Assembly: GCF_000365145.1 (NCBI RefSeq)
Contig: NW_008481808.1
Location: 3,224,001-3,288,000 of the forward strand
Reading direction: 5' to 3'
DNA from: Cyphellophora europaea CBS 101466
Lineage: Eukaryota; Ascomycota; Eurotiomycetes; Chaetothyriales; Cyphellophoraceae
DNA: 64,000 bases
The notes beneath the pieces were generated by a model. It was not told where the DNA came from, searched no databases, and saw only the letters and a list, made by a program, of their open reading frames with translations. Position 1 is the first letter of the stretch. Each line of letters begins with the position of its first letter. The translations under genes and the position numbers were made by a program. Of this stretch, positions 1-9,999 are shown piece after piece.

Positions 1-66
1 CGTGGCTTTTGGTACCACTTCTCTTTCCTCGCAGCAATGATCTGGCATCGCACCCACCGATAAGAG

Positions 67-1452
67 ATGAAGCATCTGGTCGTAGTGGGTGCATGTTATC
101 TCGACACTATTCTCACCGTCCCTCACTATCCGGGCGAGGATGAAAAGCTACGTGCAACGTCTATCAGCCACCGACGGGGCGGAAACGGTCCGGTAAGTCG
201 AAAACAGGGGATCTATGATAGCGTCTGCCATGGTCGAGACGCAAGGATGTATGTGATCGAGGGCTGCTCTCCCAGGTTGGCACTCTAGGAAAGGTCGAAC
301 ACGCGTCAGACAAGCAGCAGCGGCCCCAAATTCACTACACAGACGCCGTCGTCTCCCTAAAGAGCCGCTGGTTAACAGATTGATGCTTAGAATACTCTCG
401 AAGTCCTTGCTCAGCTTCTCCACCACAAGATCCCCGACAACACACGGCATCCCACTACGATACCTCAGCCTGCGTCGCCCCGACCGAGCCTCCACCTGAT
501 TTCTACGCTCCCTTCAAAACAGTCCCAAGCGGTATCAAATATCGCCTCGTCACTGGACCCCACTGTGGATATCGATCACAGCATTTTCCGTGAGTCACAC
601 ACCGAGCCTGCCTCCAGCTATATCGTACGCAGCTCTACATCTGGCAGCCGCACGATCGTCAACTACAATGATCTGCCAGAGATGACGGAGCATGATTTTC
701 AGTCCGCCGCAGAACAGCTTCTTTCGGACGCCGAAAGTGGAAGTCGAACTGCAACAGCAGCCACGCATGCAGCTTGGTGGTCAGCTTGGTGGTTCCATTT
801 CGAAGGCCGCATTCCAGAGGTAACGCTGCGGTGCATCAGATATGTCCGCGAGCGATGTCCTGAAGCGACGGTAAGTGTCGAGGTGGAGAAGCCGCAACGA
901 GAAGGTCTCGAGGATCTGGCGCGGGCAGCGGATGTGGTTTTCTACTCACGAAGCTGGGCAGCGGCACGCGGATACACGAGTGCGGCAGAATGCGTCAAGG
1001 AACAAGCTGTGCGGACGCGCCGAGACACAAGGCAAATGCCTAGACACGCGGGCACTCCCAGTATGCTGTCAATATGTACATGGGGAGAGCATGGAGCTGC
1101 ACTTTACGCGCCTGCGTGGCAGGAGCCAGTCGAGGCGCCAGCCCTAGAAATTGCAGATGGAAAGGTTGTTGAGTGAGTACTTCTCCCATCTAGGACTCGG
1201 CGGAGTCGGTATCTGGGTATCCAAGGGCTGAACCAAATTTGCAGCACGATTGGCGCTGGAGATACGTTCATCGCGGGCATGTTACACGGTTTCCTGAGCG
1301 TTCAGGAGCGTTTTGCTGACTTTGTGCGGATTCTGGTATTCGCTAACGAGCTGGCTGGGTTAAAGGTCATGCGCGAGGGATTTGACGGGCTGGCTGAAGA
1401 TGTCTACCGGAGAGCGACGGATCTCGAGCGCGTGATTCTAGGCATGGAGTGA
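67..1452 (+). CDS. PfkB-family carbohydrate kinase (ketohexokinase-like)
   Basis: Three exons, 67-192, 391-1172 and 1245-1452, give 371 aa. The N-terminus (VVVGACYLDTILTVPHYPGED) is the usual start of ribokinase/ketohexokinase proteins, and a GGN motif sits at the end of exon 1 (residues 39-41). Exon 3 opens with DTIGAGDTF, the PfkB signature 2 that carries the catalytic Asp and the anion hole. Both introns have GTAAGT or GTGAGT donors and join in frame. By family, such enzymes phosphorylate a sugar or nucleoside hydroxyl with ATP in the cytosol. The substrate cannot be read from sequence; fructose is suggested only by overall likeness to ketohexokinase. The middle, about residues 60-110, is Ser/Thr-rich and poorly conserved-looking, so an extra short intron there is possible. 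Confidence 0.85.
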
Positions 1453-1761
1453 CATTGTAAGGGTGCCGCATGATCTATACGGCAACGACTATTGATACAG
1501 GAGCTTTCAAGGACCTCGTCTTACCGTAGAGTCGAAGTGTTGTTGACAATGTTGACCAAGGATCACTCCGGATTCTGGAACCCCAATGCCAAGCCTGAAT
1601 ATGTACTAGGCCCAAAGTGGGATAGTATTCCACTCTCGCTACGCCAACCACCCGTGAGAGTTCATTACCTCTCTTCCTTTGATACAACTGTCCATCTACG
1701 TTTCGCTGTAGTTACCTCTCCATCATTTCTGCTCGACAGGGTCACCCCGCCCACATCAAAC

Positions 1762-2397
1762 ATGTCGTCAAAGAAGGATATGCGCCGGTCCGACCTGGGT
1801 AAGCAGTAGGGAGTGGGATCCCAGAGCTCAGCTAATAAAGCCCCAAGTGATTCCTTATGTCGAGCCGAAGCCAGACGATAAGGCCGACTTTAGCTCGACG
1901 TTCAGCAGCACAATGCCCATGGCTGCGGTAAGTCATGTATGATTCGAATGGCAAAGCTCGCGGCTGACAAGTGTCAACGCAGATGTTTACAAGGAACAAG
2001 TAAGGTCTTCCATTTCCTAATGCTAGAGTATGGGCTAACTCCGAGGCAGGATGATCGGCTGGTATGATTGAAACCCACATCTTTAGGAGAGCGATAATTG
2101 ACGAGGTCAGGCTTGCGCTGATGATGTCTCTCCTGAATTGGCTGGGAGAAACCCCAGCTCAGAGGGCGACTGCCACCCAGCCTGGTTACCTTACCTTTGG
2201 CATGTCAAGTAAGTCATGACAGTCCTGTTCAGCGAAGATATCGGAACTAACAGCAACCAGTTCTTGCCGTCGCCGTGGTATGTGGTGTCCAAGATTATGT
2301 GGGAAATGCGCTAACACGTACAAAGACGTATATGCCTCTGTTTCTGCCCCCTACAGCACAGCGCGGCGCCCCGGCCGCAGCCGCAACACCATCATAG
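1762..2397 (+). CDS. Asterix-family protein (PAT complex subunit), ER membrane
   Basis: Seven exons: 1762-1798, 1848-1927, 1983-1999, 2050-2061, 2111-2218 shortened to 2111-2208, 2261-2277 and 2326-2397, coding 110 aa. The product starts MSSKKDMRRSDLVIPYVEPK, has the fungal Asterix block MFTRNKMIGWLALMMS followed by NWLGETPAQ, and ends YMPLFLPPTAQRGAP. Two hydrophobic stretches (about residues 45-60 and 78-96) are membrane segments. By family, Asterix (WDR83OS) pairs with CCDC47 as an intramembrane chaperone that protects polar transmembrane segments at the translocon. Exons 3, 4 and 6 are only 17, 12 and 17 nt, but the joined frame is unbroken and every junction is GT-AG, so the model is well supported. 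It lies 309 bp downstream of the sugar kinase on the same strand. Confidence 0.88.
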
Positions 2398-2883
2398 CGT
2401 AGGGCCGTTCTTAGATCTGCGCTTCCACACAGCCTTGCATAGCGACAACAAAAAGCGATCTCTTGGAGGGTCTGGTGGCGACCATTGGGCACCTCAAAGC
2501 TTTGATGCCTACCATATGTACTCAACCACCTGTAGATCTATAACGGCAGAATGTGCAATAATACGCTTCTGACACATGGGTTTATCACATGTCGTTGACT
2601 CGCCTCGCCTCGCCACAACCAGATGTTGGATCTTGGGCTCATGTTTCGGGATTCGCCACGGGCGCGGAAAAACTAAGAGTCCGCGGGCTTGGCGGTCGAG
2701 GCCTGCGCCCGCAAGGCCAACTTTGCCTTCAACCGCCCGGGCTTCCTCCTCTTCTCTTCATATCCAACAACATCTTCACGAACCAGACTCTCCACTCCTC
2801 AACTCGCACACGGTCGTCGATAAATCCCACAGACAATTCTCCCACATTACCCAACCCCAGAAGAACCACAAACGCACGCGTTT
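2398..2883. other. intergenic: promoter and 5' leader of the eIF1 gene
   Basis: No gene is seen here. The last 150 bp before the eIF1 ATG are C/T- and A/C-rich without G-rich blocks, as is common in leaders of highly expressed fungal genes. Open frames in this stretch have no recognisable domain. Confidence 0.5.
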
Positions 2884-3571
2884 ATGTCAACTCAAATCCA
2901 AAATCTCAAGACATTTGGTAAGCTTGCCCCTCCTTGGCCCAACTCGTCACAACATCATCGCAGCCTCACTTTCCGACAACGACGTAGCACATTCGATATC
3001 GCCCAAGACAACGGCGTCCCTTCTGCGCGTGCTTCAGATTCTATCGCATGAAGGGATCCGACTTGCAAATTGCACTGCTACGTGACGGCGGCTAACAAAT
3101 GACTCAGACCCCTTCGCGGAGGCCGACGACGATACTGGGGAATCCAAGCAAACCCAGAACTACATCCACATCCGCATCCAACGTAAGCCATATTGTCGCC
3201 ATGCCAGAATCGCACTAATCCGTCTCAGAGCGCAATGGTCGTAAGACTCTGACCACTGTTCAAGGCCTCCCGAAGAAGTTCGACCAGAAGAAGATTCTCA
3301 AGGTCAGCAGCCCACAGAATACAACCCAACACATGCTGAGCAATGTATTAGGTGATCAAGAAGAAGTTCGCCTGCAATGGCACCATCGTCGCCGATAGTG
3401 AGATGGGCGAGGTGATTCAGCTCCAGGGTGATCAGCGAAAGGATGTGCAAGAGTTCTTGGTCGCCAAAGATGGCCTCGAACTCGATGCGAAGACTATCAA
3501 GGTACGACACATTCTCACTACAATCGTCGCTGCAAACTACTGACAAACCGATCCAGGTCCACGGTTTCTAA
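2884..3571 (+). CDS. SUI1: translation initiation factor eIF1 (SUI1)
   Basis: Five exons: 2884-2917, 3108-3182, 3229-3302, 3352-3501 and 3557-3571, coding 115 aa, the normal eIF1 length. The order of motifs is diagnostic: N-terminal DPFAEADDD, then YIHIRIQQRNGRKTLTTVQG, PKKFDQKKILK, FACNGTIV, GEVIQLQGDQR and the invariant C-terminal IKVHGF. By family, eIF1 binds the 40S subunit near the P site, keeps the scanning complex open and enforces AUG selection. The ATG at 2884 was chosen because it starts the conserved MSTQIQNLKTFDPF peptide. The 190-nt first intron is the longest, and the last exon is only 15 nt including the stop. Confidence 0.96.
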
Positions 3572-4232
3572 ACGCTTCAGCTGGTGTCCCGCGCGCTTCT
3601 GCTCAGCCATGGAGGACGATTAACGAAGTGTACCCACGAACCAGACCATCTTTGAGTCGGATCCGAGATCCCTTCTGGGCTTGCGCCTCTACGGCTTCAT
3701 CAGAAGCCTTATCAGCATAGCGACATCCGGGACATGAGTCAGGGCGTTTGATACCCACGATAGACAGGTGTGCTCGAAGCAATGACGGATTACGGAGGCA
3801 TGACACGATGACGAGCCTCGTCTTTGGGCAAAGGTATCGTGACGGTCCCAGTATCATTTTCGAAGTGCAACGGGAGTGAGGGCCAGCCTTTCCTTCATCT
3901 CAAGGCCGTCGCAAACTACAGGAGCAGCATCGTCAACAATGGCATCTGATTCTGTATTACTCTTCTAGCCACTGTGCATTGGTCGTTTGAACATGTGTCA
4001 TTGCATGTTCCGTGAAGGATGCCGGCTCAGAGTTAAGCAATTCCTTTTCGTGTCCGCCATGCACCATCGTAAAGCCCATCGATTTGCCAAGATCTATCCG
4101 ATCGCTGACTCGGATCGGTCCCTAAATTGAACCATCCCCGAAGAGCTGTTGTCATTACTCAACCGTTTGAGTCAAACCTCCAATAAACTCCCCTTTATGC
4201 TGCTACAAAATTACAAAAAGAAAAAACAGCGT
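3572..4232. other. intergenic, convergent 3' ends
   Basis: This stretch lies between the ends of eIF1 (+) and the Clr5 gene (-). I see no domain-bearing frame, RNA gene or repeat. It should hold the two 3' UTRs. Confidence 0.5.
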
Positions 4233-5639
4233 CTACCTCAACTGTACCTGCCCACCCACCTTCATACCCTGTAACTTCTCCACCATCGCCACGCCCTCCA
4301 TGATCCCGCGCCGCAGGCCGTCCGACCCAACACCAGCAGGAACACCAACACCACCGGCACCACTACCACCATCAGTAGGAGGCAGCCGCCCCAAAGCCTT
4401 CTCATACATGGCCCTAGCCACGCCATAGTGTCCCTGCGACGCGTACCCTTTCCCCAGAACGGCCAAACAGTTGACCGTGATGAGCGCGTGCGCGCCGACC
4501 CGCGACTCCAGCCCCGCCAGGCACGCCGTCAGGACCGCCAGGGCGTCGCCGACGCGCGGCCCCTCGCTCGAGAGGTGCCAGCCTCGGTAGAAGTCGATGA
4601 CGAGCATGCTTGGCTCTGTGGCGGCGCGATGGGGGTGATGGGGGTCATGGTGGTGATGGTAGTGCAGGGAGTCGCTGACGCGGGTCATGAGTGAGAAGTG
4701 CAGTTCTGTGGCGATCGGGTCGTGACGCAGGCGGGCGTGCAGGTAGTTGAAGGGGGCGGCGAGCGGGTTGGGTGGGTTGGTGGGTGGGGCGGTGTTGAGG
4801 ATGTTGCAGCAGGTTGAGAGGTAGTGTTCGAGGCGCTGGGCGTCGGCTGGGTCTGAGGCGAAGCTCATGCTGGCCCAGTGCAGGAATGTGAGGATGTATT
4901 CGTTGGGTGGGGTCTGAGTCAGCAGCTTCTCGAGCTGCGAGGCTGCTGCTGCGGCGCCCGCTGCTGGTGGTGATGATGATGGTGGTGAGGTCTGGGTGCC
5001 GGTCGGTTGCAACAGGTAGGGAGCGGCGCAGGAGACGACCGTGCGGCGCTGTTGGTGGCTTCTCGATAGGGGAGGCAGCATGATCGACCCTGCGGACGAC
5101 TTGACGGCGCACGCTTCCAGTTCTACGTCGGCCTTGAAATGGTGCGCTGCCTGCTCCAAGTTGCAGCGTTGGGGTGGTGGCATCGGTCGCGGCTTGCAGC
5201 TGGGGGCAAGACGAGGGCTCTGCCTAACCCACGTGTAGATGCCGACATGGCCCAGCATTCTATATGCCCGCTGAAGCCACATGTCGTCGAACCGGCGATC
5301 TCGGTCATCCAATGCAGGTCGTTTGGGCAGCTGGCTCGCCTGCATGACCGAGCCATCCCACACCAGGACGAAATGGGTGCCCAGCGGCCCTGCCCCGTTC
5401 GTGCTGACGACGATGTCCATGGCCTCCAGGACCTGGACAGGCAGGCGTTCAAACGATTTCACCATCCGATTGATCCTCCGGCGATACTTGGAGGCGGGTG
5501 GACAGAACCCGCTCTCGTTCTTCATCAGAATGCGCGTCTCTTCGAGGGACCGGCCCTCCCGTCGATACAGGTCGCAGATACGAGGCAGCTGGGCTGCCCA
5601 TTCCGAGTCGCTGGGGTTGGTGCGTAGGATGAACTTCAT
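4233..5639 (-). CDS. Clr5-domain protein with helical C-terminus
   Basis: A single open exon. From the ATG at 5639 it codes 468 aa; an ATG at 5762 would add 41 residues, but the domain begins just after the inner Met, so I prefer 5639. Residues 10-60 match the fungal Clr5 domain: a Trp, then the ICDLYRREGRSLEETRILM helix, a GFCP turn and a basic YRRRINRM helix. In fission yeast Clr5 is linked to heterochromatin silencing; in filamentous fungi the domain is abundant and its role mostly unknown. The C-terminal third (about 330-440) has TPR-like helices (ALITVNCLAVLGKGYASQGH, then YGVARAMYEKALG). A His-rich stretch (YHHHHDPHHPHR) lies near residue 335. The middle is low in complexity. Function is not assigned. 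Confidence 0.72.
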   Translation of the reverse strand: MKFILRTNPSDSEWAAQLPRICDLYRREGRSLEETRILMKNESGFCPPASKYRRRINRMVKSFERLPVQVLEAMDIVVSTNGAGPLGTHFVLVWDGSVMQASQLPKRPALDDRDRRFDDMWLQRAYRMLGHVGIYTWVRQSPRLAPSCKPRPMPPPQRCNLEQAAHHFKADVELEACAVKSSAGSIMLPPLSRSHQQRRTVVSCAAPYLLQPTGTQTSPPSSSPPAAGAAAAASQLEKLLTQTPPNEYILTFLHWASMSFASDPADAQRLEHYLSTCCNILNTAPPTNPPNPLAAPFNYLHARLRHDPIATELHFSLMTRVSDSLHYHHHHDPHHPHRAATEPSMLVIDFYRGWHLSSEGPRVGDALAVLTACLAGLESRVGAHALITVNCLAVLGKGYASQGHYGVARAMYEKALGRLPPTDGGSGAGGVGVPAGVGSDGLRRGIMEGVAMVEKLQGMKVGGQVQLR

Positions 5640-6555
5640 GTTCTCACACAAGACAGTCGAAAGGTTCCTTTCTTTATGTTGAGTTGGGCGCTGCTGGCTT
5701 CTGCGTGAGATGAAATGTTGTACGTTGGAGGAGGGGAGTAGAGAGCGGTATGCCACGCGCATTGCTGTATACACACCCTGGTTGCATCGGATCTACCTTG
5801 GGGCCGGATGCTTTAACCGCCGGCAAGCATAAACCTCCTGAAGAATGTCATGTTATGTCAAGTCATGCACTCATCCACCAACCCGCTCTCTCTTCACGTA
5901 AATTCAGCTGCCCTGCCTTCAATCTTGCCCCAGCGGTGATGATCGATCCCTCAAGAGCAGTACTTGTTCTGCGGGCTGCATTTCTCCCCTCTCCAGACGT
6001 TGTCGCGTTCGTCTTTGAGAAACGCAAATGAGCAATGAATGTGTGTGGGAGGAGTGGGCCAACGATGCGTGCAAATGAAACGACGCAAGGCAGCAAACTA
6101 GCAAGGCGTAACTTGGGGCATGATCTGCAATGTGCAAGCAGTCAAAAGGGGGACAGGCATTGGAAATACATATTGCTTTACGAGACAGTGAGGCGAGGGG
6201 TGGAGGAAGGCGGGGAGGGGCGTCGGGAGAATCTAGTTAAGGAAAGCTGCTTGAAATAGAGAACTAAAAAGACCAGGGGCCTAGGGTCCCGCATGAGGCC
6301 TTCTTCATGGGCCAATCGAAGTTATGTGGTGAGAAAAGCACAGAAGCGGCTCTTAAGCTACGGGAAAGAAGTCTGGCGTTTTTACAGAGGAGTGTGCGTA
6401 GCATTTCTATCAAACCTATCTCATCCCCTCCCCTTCCAGCCCCGAATCCCCAAAACCGGCCTCACACAAGAATCTGTTTCAAAAGTAGTCGGGGCGACTG
6501 CAATGCCGAAATCATCGCTCTAACTTGGGTGACTGCCTTGGAAGCCTGGCGAAAT
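5640..6555. other. intergenic, Clr5 upstream region to hydrophobin 3' end
   Basis: No supported gene. Open frames on both strands between 5750 and 6520 lack domains and overlap one another. The proximal part (5640-5762) may belong to the Clr5 gene if its upstream ATG is used. Confidence 0.45.
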
Positions 6556-7018
6556 CTAGAGGAGAGAGATCGGGCTGCACTGCACGTTGACGAGGCCCTG
6601 CAGGGAGTCAGTATTGAGTGCTGAAGTGGCGAATTGGGAAAAATTGTCTTACGTTCTGGTCGCCCTGGCAGCAGGCAGCGATGTTGTTGCCGCAGGCCTT
6701 GTTGAGGGGCACTTGGACGCCGAGGACTAAGGTGAAAGAATCGTTAGTGAAAAAGGAATCATGAGGGAAGTGAAATGTACCAGCGACGGGAATCTGAACA
6801 CAGTTTCCGCCCAGAATACCGTCGAGCAGGCCGCCCAACAGGCCGTCGGCAGAGTCGCTAGAGGCGGAGTTGCAGCAGGAGATGGTTTGGTTGTTCCCGC
6901 ACTGCTGGGCAGCTTCGCCCACAGTCACGTCGCTGTCGCTGGTGCCGGCGGCCTGAGGAGCGGCCAGGACGGAAGTAGCCATGATGGCGGTGAGAGCAGT
7001 GAAGGCTTTGGCGAACAT
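6556..7018 (-). CDS. class I hydrophobin, secreted
   Basis: Three exons on the minus strand: 6781-7018, 6653-6726 and 6556-6597, giving 117 aa. A signal peptide (MFAKAFTALTAIMATSVLAA) is followed by the eight-Cys hydrophobin pattern: C-x7-CC (CGNNQTISCC), a 23-residue Gly/Leu-rich loop, C (GGNC), C (NKAC), CC (NIAACC) and a last C in NVQCSPI. The long loop after the first CC pair places it in class I. The eighth Cys lies in the 42-nt last exon, which an open-frame search alone would miss. By family, hydrophobins are secreted and self-assemble at air-water interfaces, coating hyphae and spores. It stands alone, with no neighbouring gene of related function. Confidence 0.92.
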
Positions 7019-7153
7019 CTTGAAAAGTTGTTTGGGGGTGTTTGGGCAGGTAAGTTGCTCGAAGGTTGAGTAGGTGAATGGGTTATTGATGAACGAGAGG
7101 CTGTGAGGCTTGATGGATGACTGGAACTGCTCGGAGTGAGGTTTGAGGTTGCT

Positions 7154-7159
7154 CTTATA
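7154..7159 (-). promoter_or_regulatory. TATA-like box of the hydrophobin gene
   Basis: On the minus strand the sequence reads GGGTATAAGAGC about 136 bp upstream of the hydrophobin ATG. The spacing suits a TATA element with a leader of about 100 nt, as expected for a strongly regulated secreted protein. Confidence 0.45.
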
Positions 7160-8656
7160 CCCTTTTCTTCGAACTTTTCAGCCAGGATGAAGAATGTTGA
7201 TCGGCATCAGGTCGCTGCGAAACTTGTTGATGTTATGCAGACTTGCTACGGCTGCTCACTGCAACAGCCAGTTTCCCAAGAGCCTTTCCGCTCCACCAAC
7301 GCATCCACAATCCTGTCATCACATAGCAAGGCAAGGCCAACTTGTTCCCAAGATTCTTCCTGAGGTCTCGTCAAACTTAGTTTCTTAACTCAAGATTCAG
7401 GGGCTCGCAATAGTGTACGCTCAGTTGGCACAGTACTGCACCCAAAAGGAGGCGGACATGTAGGATACTGCTGGAAGAAAGTAGAAGATGGAATTAGCCT
7501 TCTAGCTACCTCTCAGGCCTGTGCCTCTACGCATGATCGTTGCACCGTGGTTCGAGTCCTGCACTGTAGCACACTGTCTAGGTCGGACTTGTACTGAATG
7601 TAAGGCCTGATGCAGTGGAATGTGCTCTCAGCTAGGGCGAGTCAGGACAGTGCCTAACTAAGCACCCGGAGGCTTTGTCGTCGGATTGCTCACCACGACG
7701 GCTCCGTCCATCCGACGCTGTTTTCCATCCGGTGCATATTGCCTCTACACCCAAAGCGGATGTATGAATGACTCGCAGGAGGTCAATATAGAATTTTAGT
7801 AGCGTTCCAGCCGGGATCGACAAAGTGGAAACGTCAAAGTACGTAAAACGTCCAATACGCTGGCACATCCGAGAAGCAAGAATACATAGTACTCGGAAGC
7901 CGGAAGATGGTCCGAGCTCCTTTCGCAGCGTCCTACGTATCATTGGATCTTCTTAAATCTGCAGGGAGACCAACCTTCGCGGAATGAGCCGACATCCCAT
8001 CCAGATTAGGACCCCAGAGGGTTGCTGATCTTGATCTACTTTGGTCAGGCGGATCATTAGCTCCACGACGGATGAGCTGCCCCGTATGCCTGACCATGTA
8101 TTACCGTAAAGTCTTGTTGTCGCAGCAGGTCAACCTTGCATTCTTCAACATATCGCGCGGTCTCCTTCGATGCAAGAGGGAGCATGCGCGCAATGATTCG
8201 CTATGCGCCCTTGAATTCTTGGAAGACCAGATGCCAACATCGCCCGATCTCACGCAGTGGAAGGTCACTGTGAGTGAGAAAGAAAAGGCTCAATGTCATA
8301 ATGACATTCTTGGCGCGGTTGGGTCGGCTGGCGACTCGGGGACCAGATGACAGGCCGGTCGTAGTTGCCAGGCAATTGCAGAATCTGTCAAGCGCCCGGA
8401 AAATGAGGCCAGGTGACCATGCTGGACGAACGACCGGTTATGTGAAATTGAACGTCGAGTGGTAGGTAAGTAGGACTGTAGGAGGTGAGTACCTGACAGC
8501 CACGAGGTCGGGTCGGAATTTCCTTGATCCGGCAACGACTTATTACTACAGCCTCGCCAACGTCCTAGAGAGCTTCACTAGTCTGGGCCGTTGCGACTTT
8601 CCGCGTTACTCGGGCGCCTCCTAGGATCCCACCTTGTCTTTCCCATAAGATCCTAA
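7160..8656. other. intergenic stretch with no recognised gene
   Basis: About 1.5 kb between the hydrophobin promoter and the membrane-protein gene. Short frames on both strands show no domain and no clear exon joins. A GGTTCGAGTCC element at 7549-7559 resembles a tRNA T-loop but has no pairing stem around it. The undiscovered first exon of the following gene may lie in the last few hundred bases. Confidence 0.45.
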
Positions 8657-9731
8657 GGCTCTGAAGCCTTTTCGAGTACCCACACAACCGCCTTCCCAAA
8701 GCGATGCGGCCGCCTGTCGCCGCAGACCACAGTATCGCTGGCGTTCCAAGATGACCCGGCACCACCATACGAACGGTCATTGACCCAACCACCGGCACCA
8801 GCACCGGCAGCAGCGACAAGCACGAGGGCCGTTGAAGAAGATGGAGCTGCACTCGCCAGAAGAAGCGCACGCTACCCACGCGTAGCCGTCGCGCTGGGAG
8901 TCCGCAAGAGATGGTACATTCCGCTGGTGATATGTCGGGCTTCGTGTACTAGCACGGCCATCGTGTGGGCACTTGTGGCAGCTCTGCAGCTATTTCACCT
9001 CGTCAAGCATGGGGAGACATATGACGTGCTCACCGGCAGGAGTATCGTGGAGGAGGATGTGTATCATTCGTCCTATCTGGAACACTACCGCTTGGCCGTG
9101 GTGCAGATTGCGCTGAGCTATCTCTGGGTAAGTGCTCTCTCGTAAAGGCCTCTCATGAATGCAATGCAGTGGATGCCTCGTCCATGAAGGACCGGTATCT
9201 GAGATGGAATGTTGCATCCTAGAAGATGACTGACGCTCTGCACAGGCCAGCACGGCAGCGTATCTTGCGCATATCTTTGCATCGTCACTCATGTCACGAT
9301 GGCTCTTGCACTACTCTCCTCTGGCTGTCACGCTTCGACTGTGTAGCATCTCTATCATGCTGTCCTACATCGGCATGCAATCGTTCCGAATCTTCGGCGC
9401 CGTTGATCCCAATCTGGTAGCGTTGAGCCGCAGTCTCCCCATCTGGATCATCATTTCGATTGTCCTCCTGGTGCTCTATTTCACGACACAGCAAGACATC
9501 TCGATAGAAAGGGATCGGGATGACCGAAGGAGGAGGCTGCTTTTACGCATCAAGTGTCTCTACGCTATCGCTGGCAGCAGCCTACTCAGCTTGCTGATGC
9601 TAGTCTGTTTATTGCAAATCAACACCGTGGATTGGGCGGATGAGACCTGGAGGCAATGGATCTGGAGGCAGGTATTGAGCCTTGAGGCCTATTGGAACGA
9701 GCGGGTGAAAGGGACTAAGCTCGAGTTATAG
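8657..9731 (+). CDS. multi-pass membrane protein, function unknown, start unresolved
   Basis: Two exons can be joined with confidence: an open frame from 8657 to 9127 and a second exon 9246-9731. The junction (TATCTCTGG then GCCAGCACG) keeps phase 0. The coding sense begins by about 8723 (SLAFQDDPAPPYERS). No in-frame ATG exists between the stop just before 8657 and 9127, so the true start is in an upstream exon I could not place, or is not AUG. The product has a Pro-rich head with a PPY motif, then about five hydrophobic segments (STAIVWALVAALQLF; VVQIALSYLWASTAAYLA; LRLCSISIMLSYIG; IWIIISIVLLVLYF; SSLLSLLMLVCLL). A basic loop (ERDRDDRRRRLLLR) lies between the last two. I do not recognise the family. 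Confidence 0.6.
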
Positions 9732-9999
9732 GGTATTTGGTCTTAATATCAGGAAGCTCTGCTTAAGAGCATTGGGTATCTGTCTTTCTTTCTGTAAATT
9801 GAGGCCTTTCATCATTATGTGTTGTTTAAGCCAGCTCTGGCGTGGTGCCAATCCACCATGCGGCCAGGTCATGTGACCGAAACCGAGACCAGGCCCCGAA
9901 GCCTCGCCGCTTGAACTTTCTCACTCCTCGATTTCCGCATGCGCTCTCCATGCTTCCCTGCGCACTCTAATTTATCAACTTCGAAGAATCGCAGCCATC

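Noticed and set aside
4645..5627. Overlapping frames on both strands inside the Clr5 gene
   Set aside because: Shadows of the Clr5 coding exon caused by high GC content.
7540..7565. GGTTCGAGTCC tRNA-like T-loop
   Set aside because: The flanking five bases do not pair, and no matching acceptor or anticodon stem was found.
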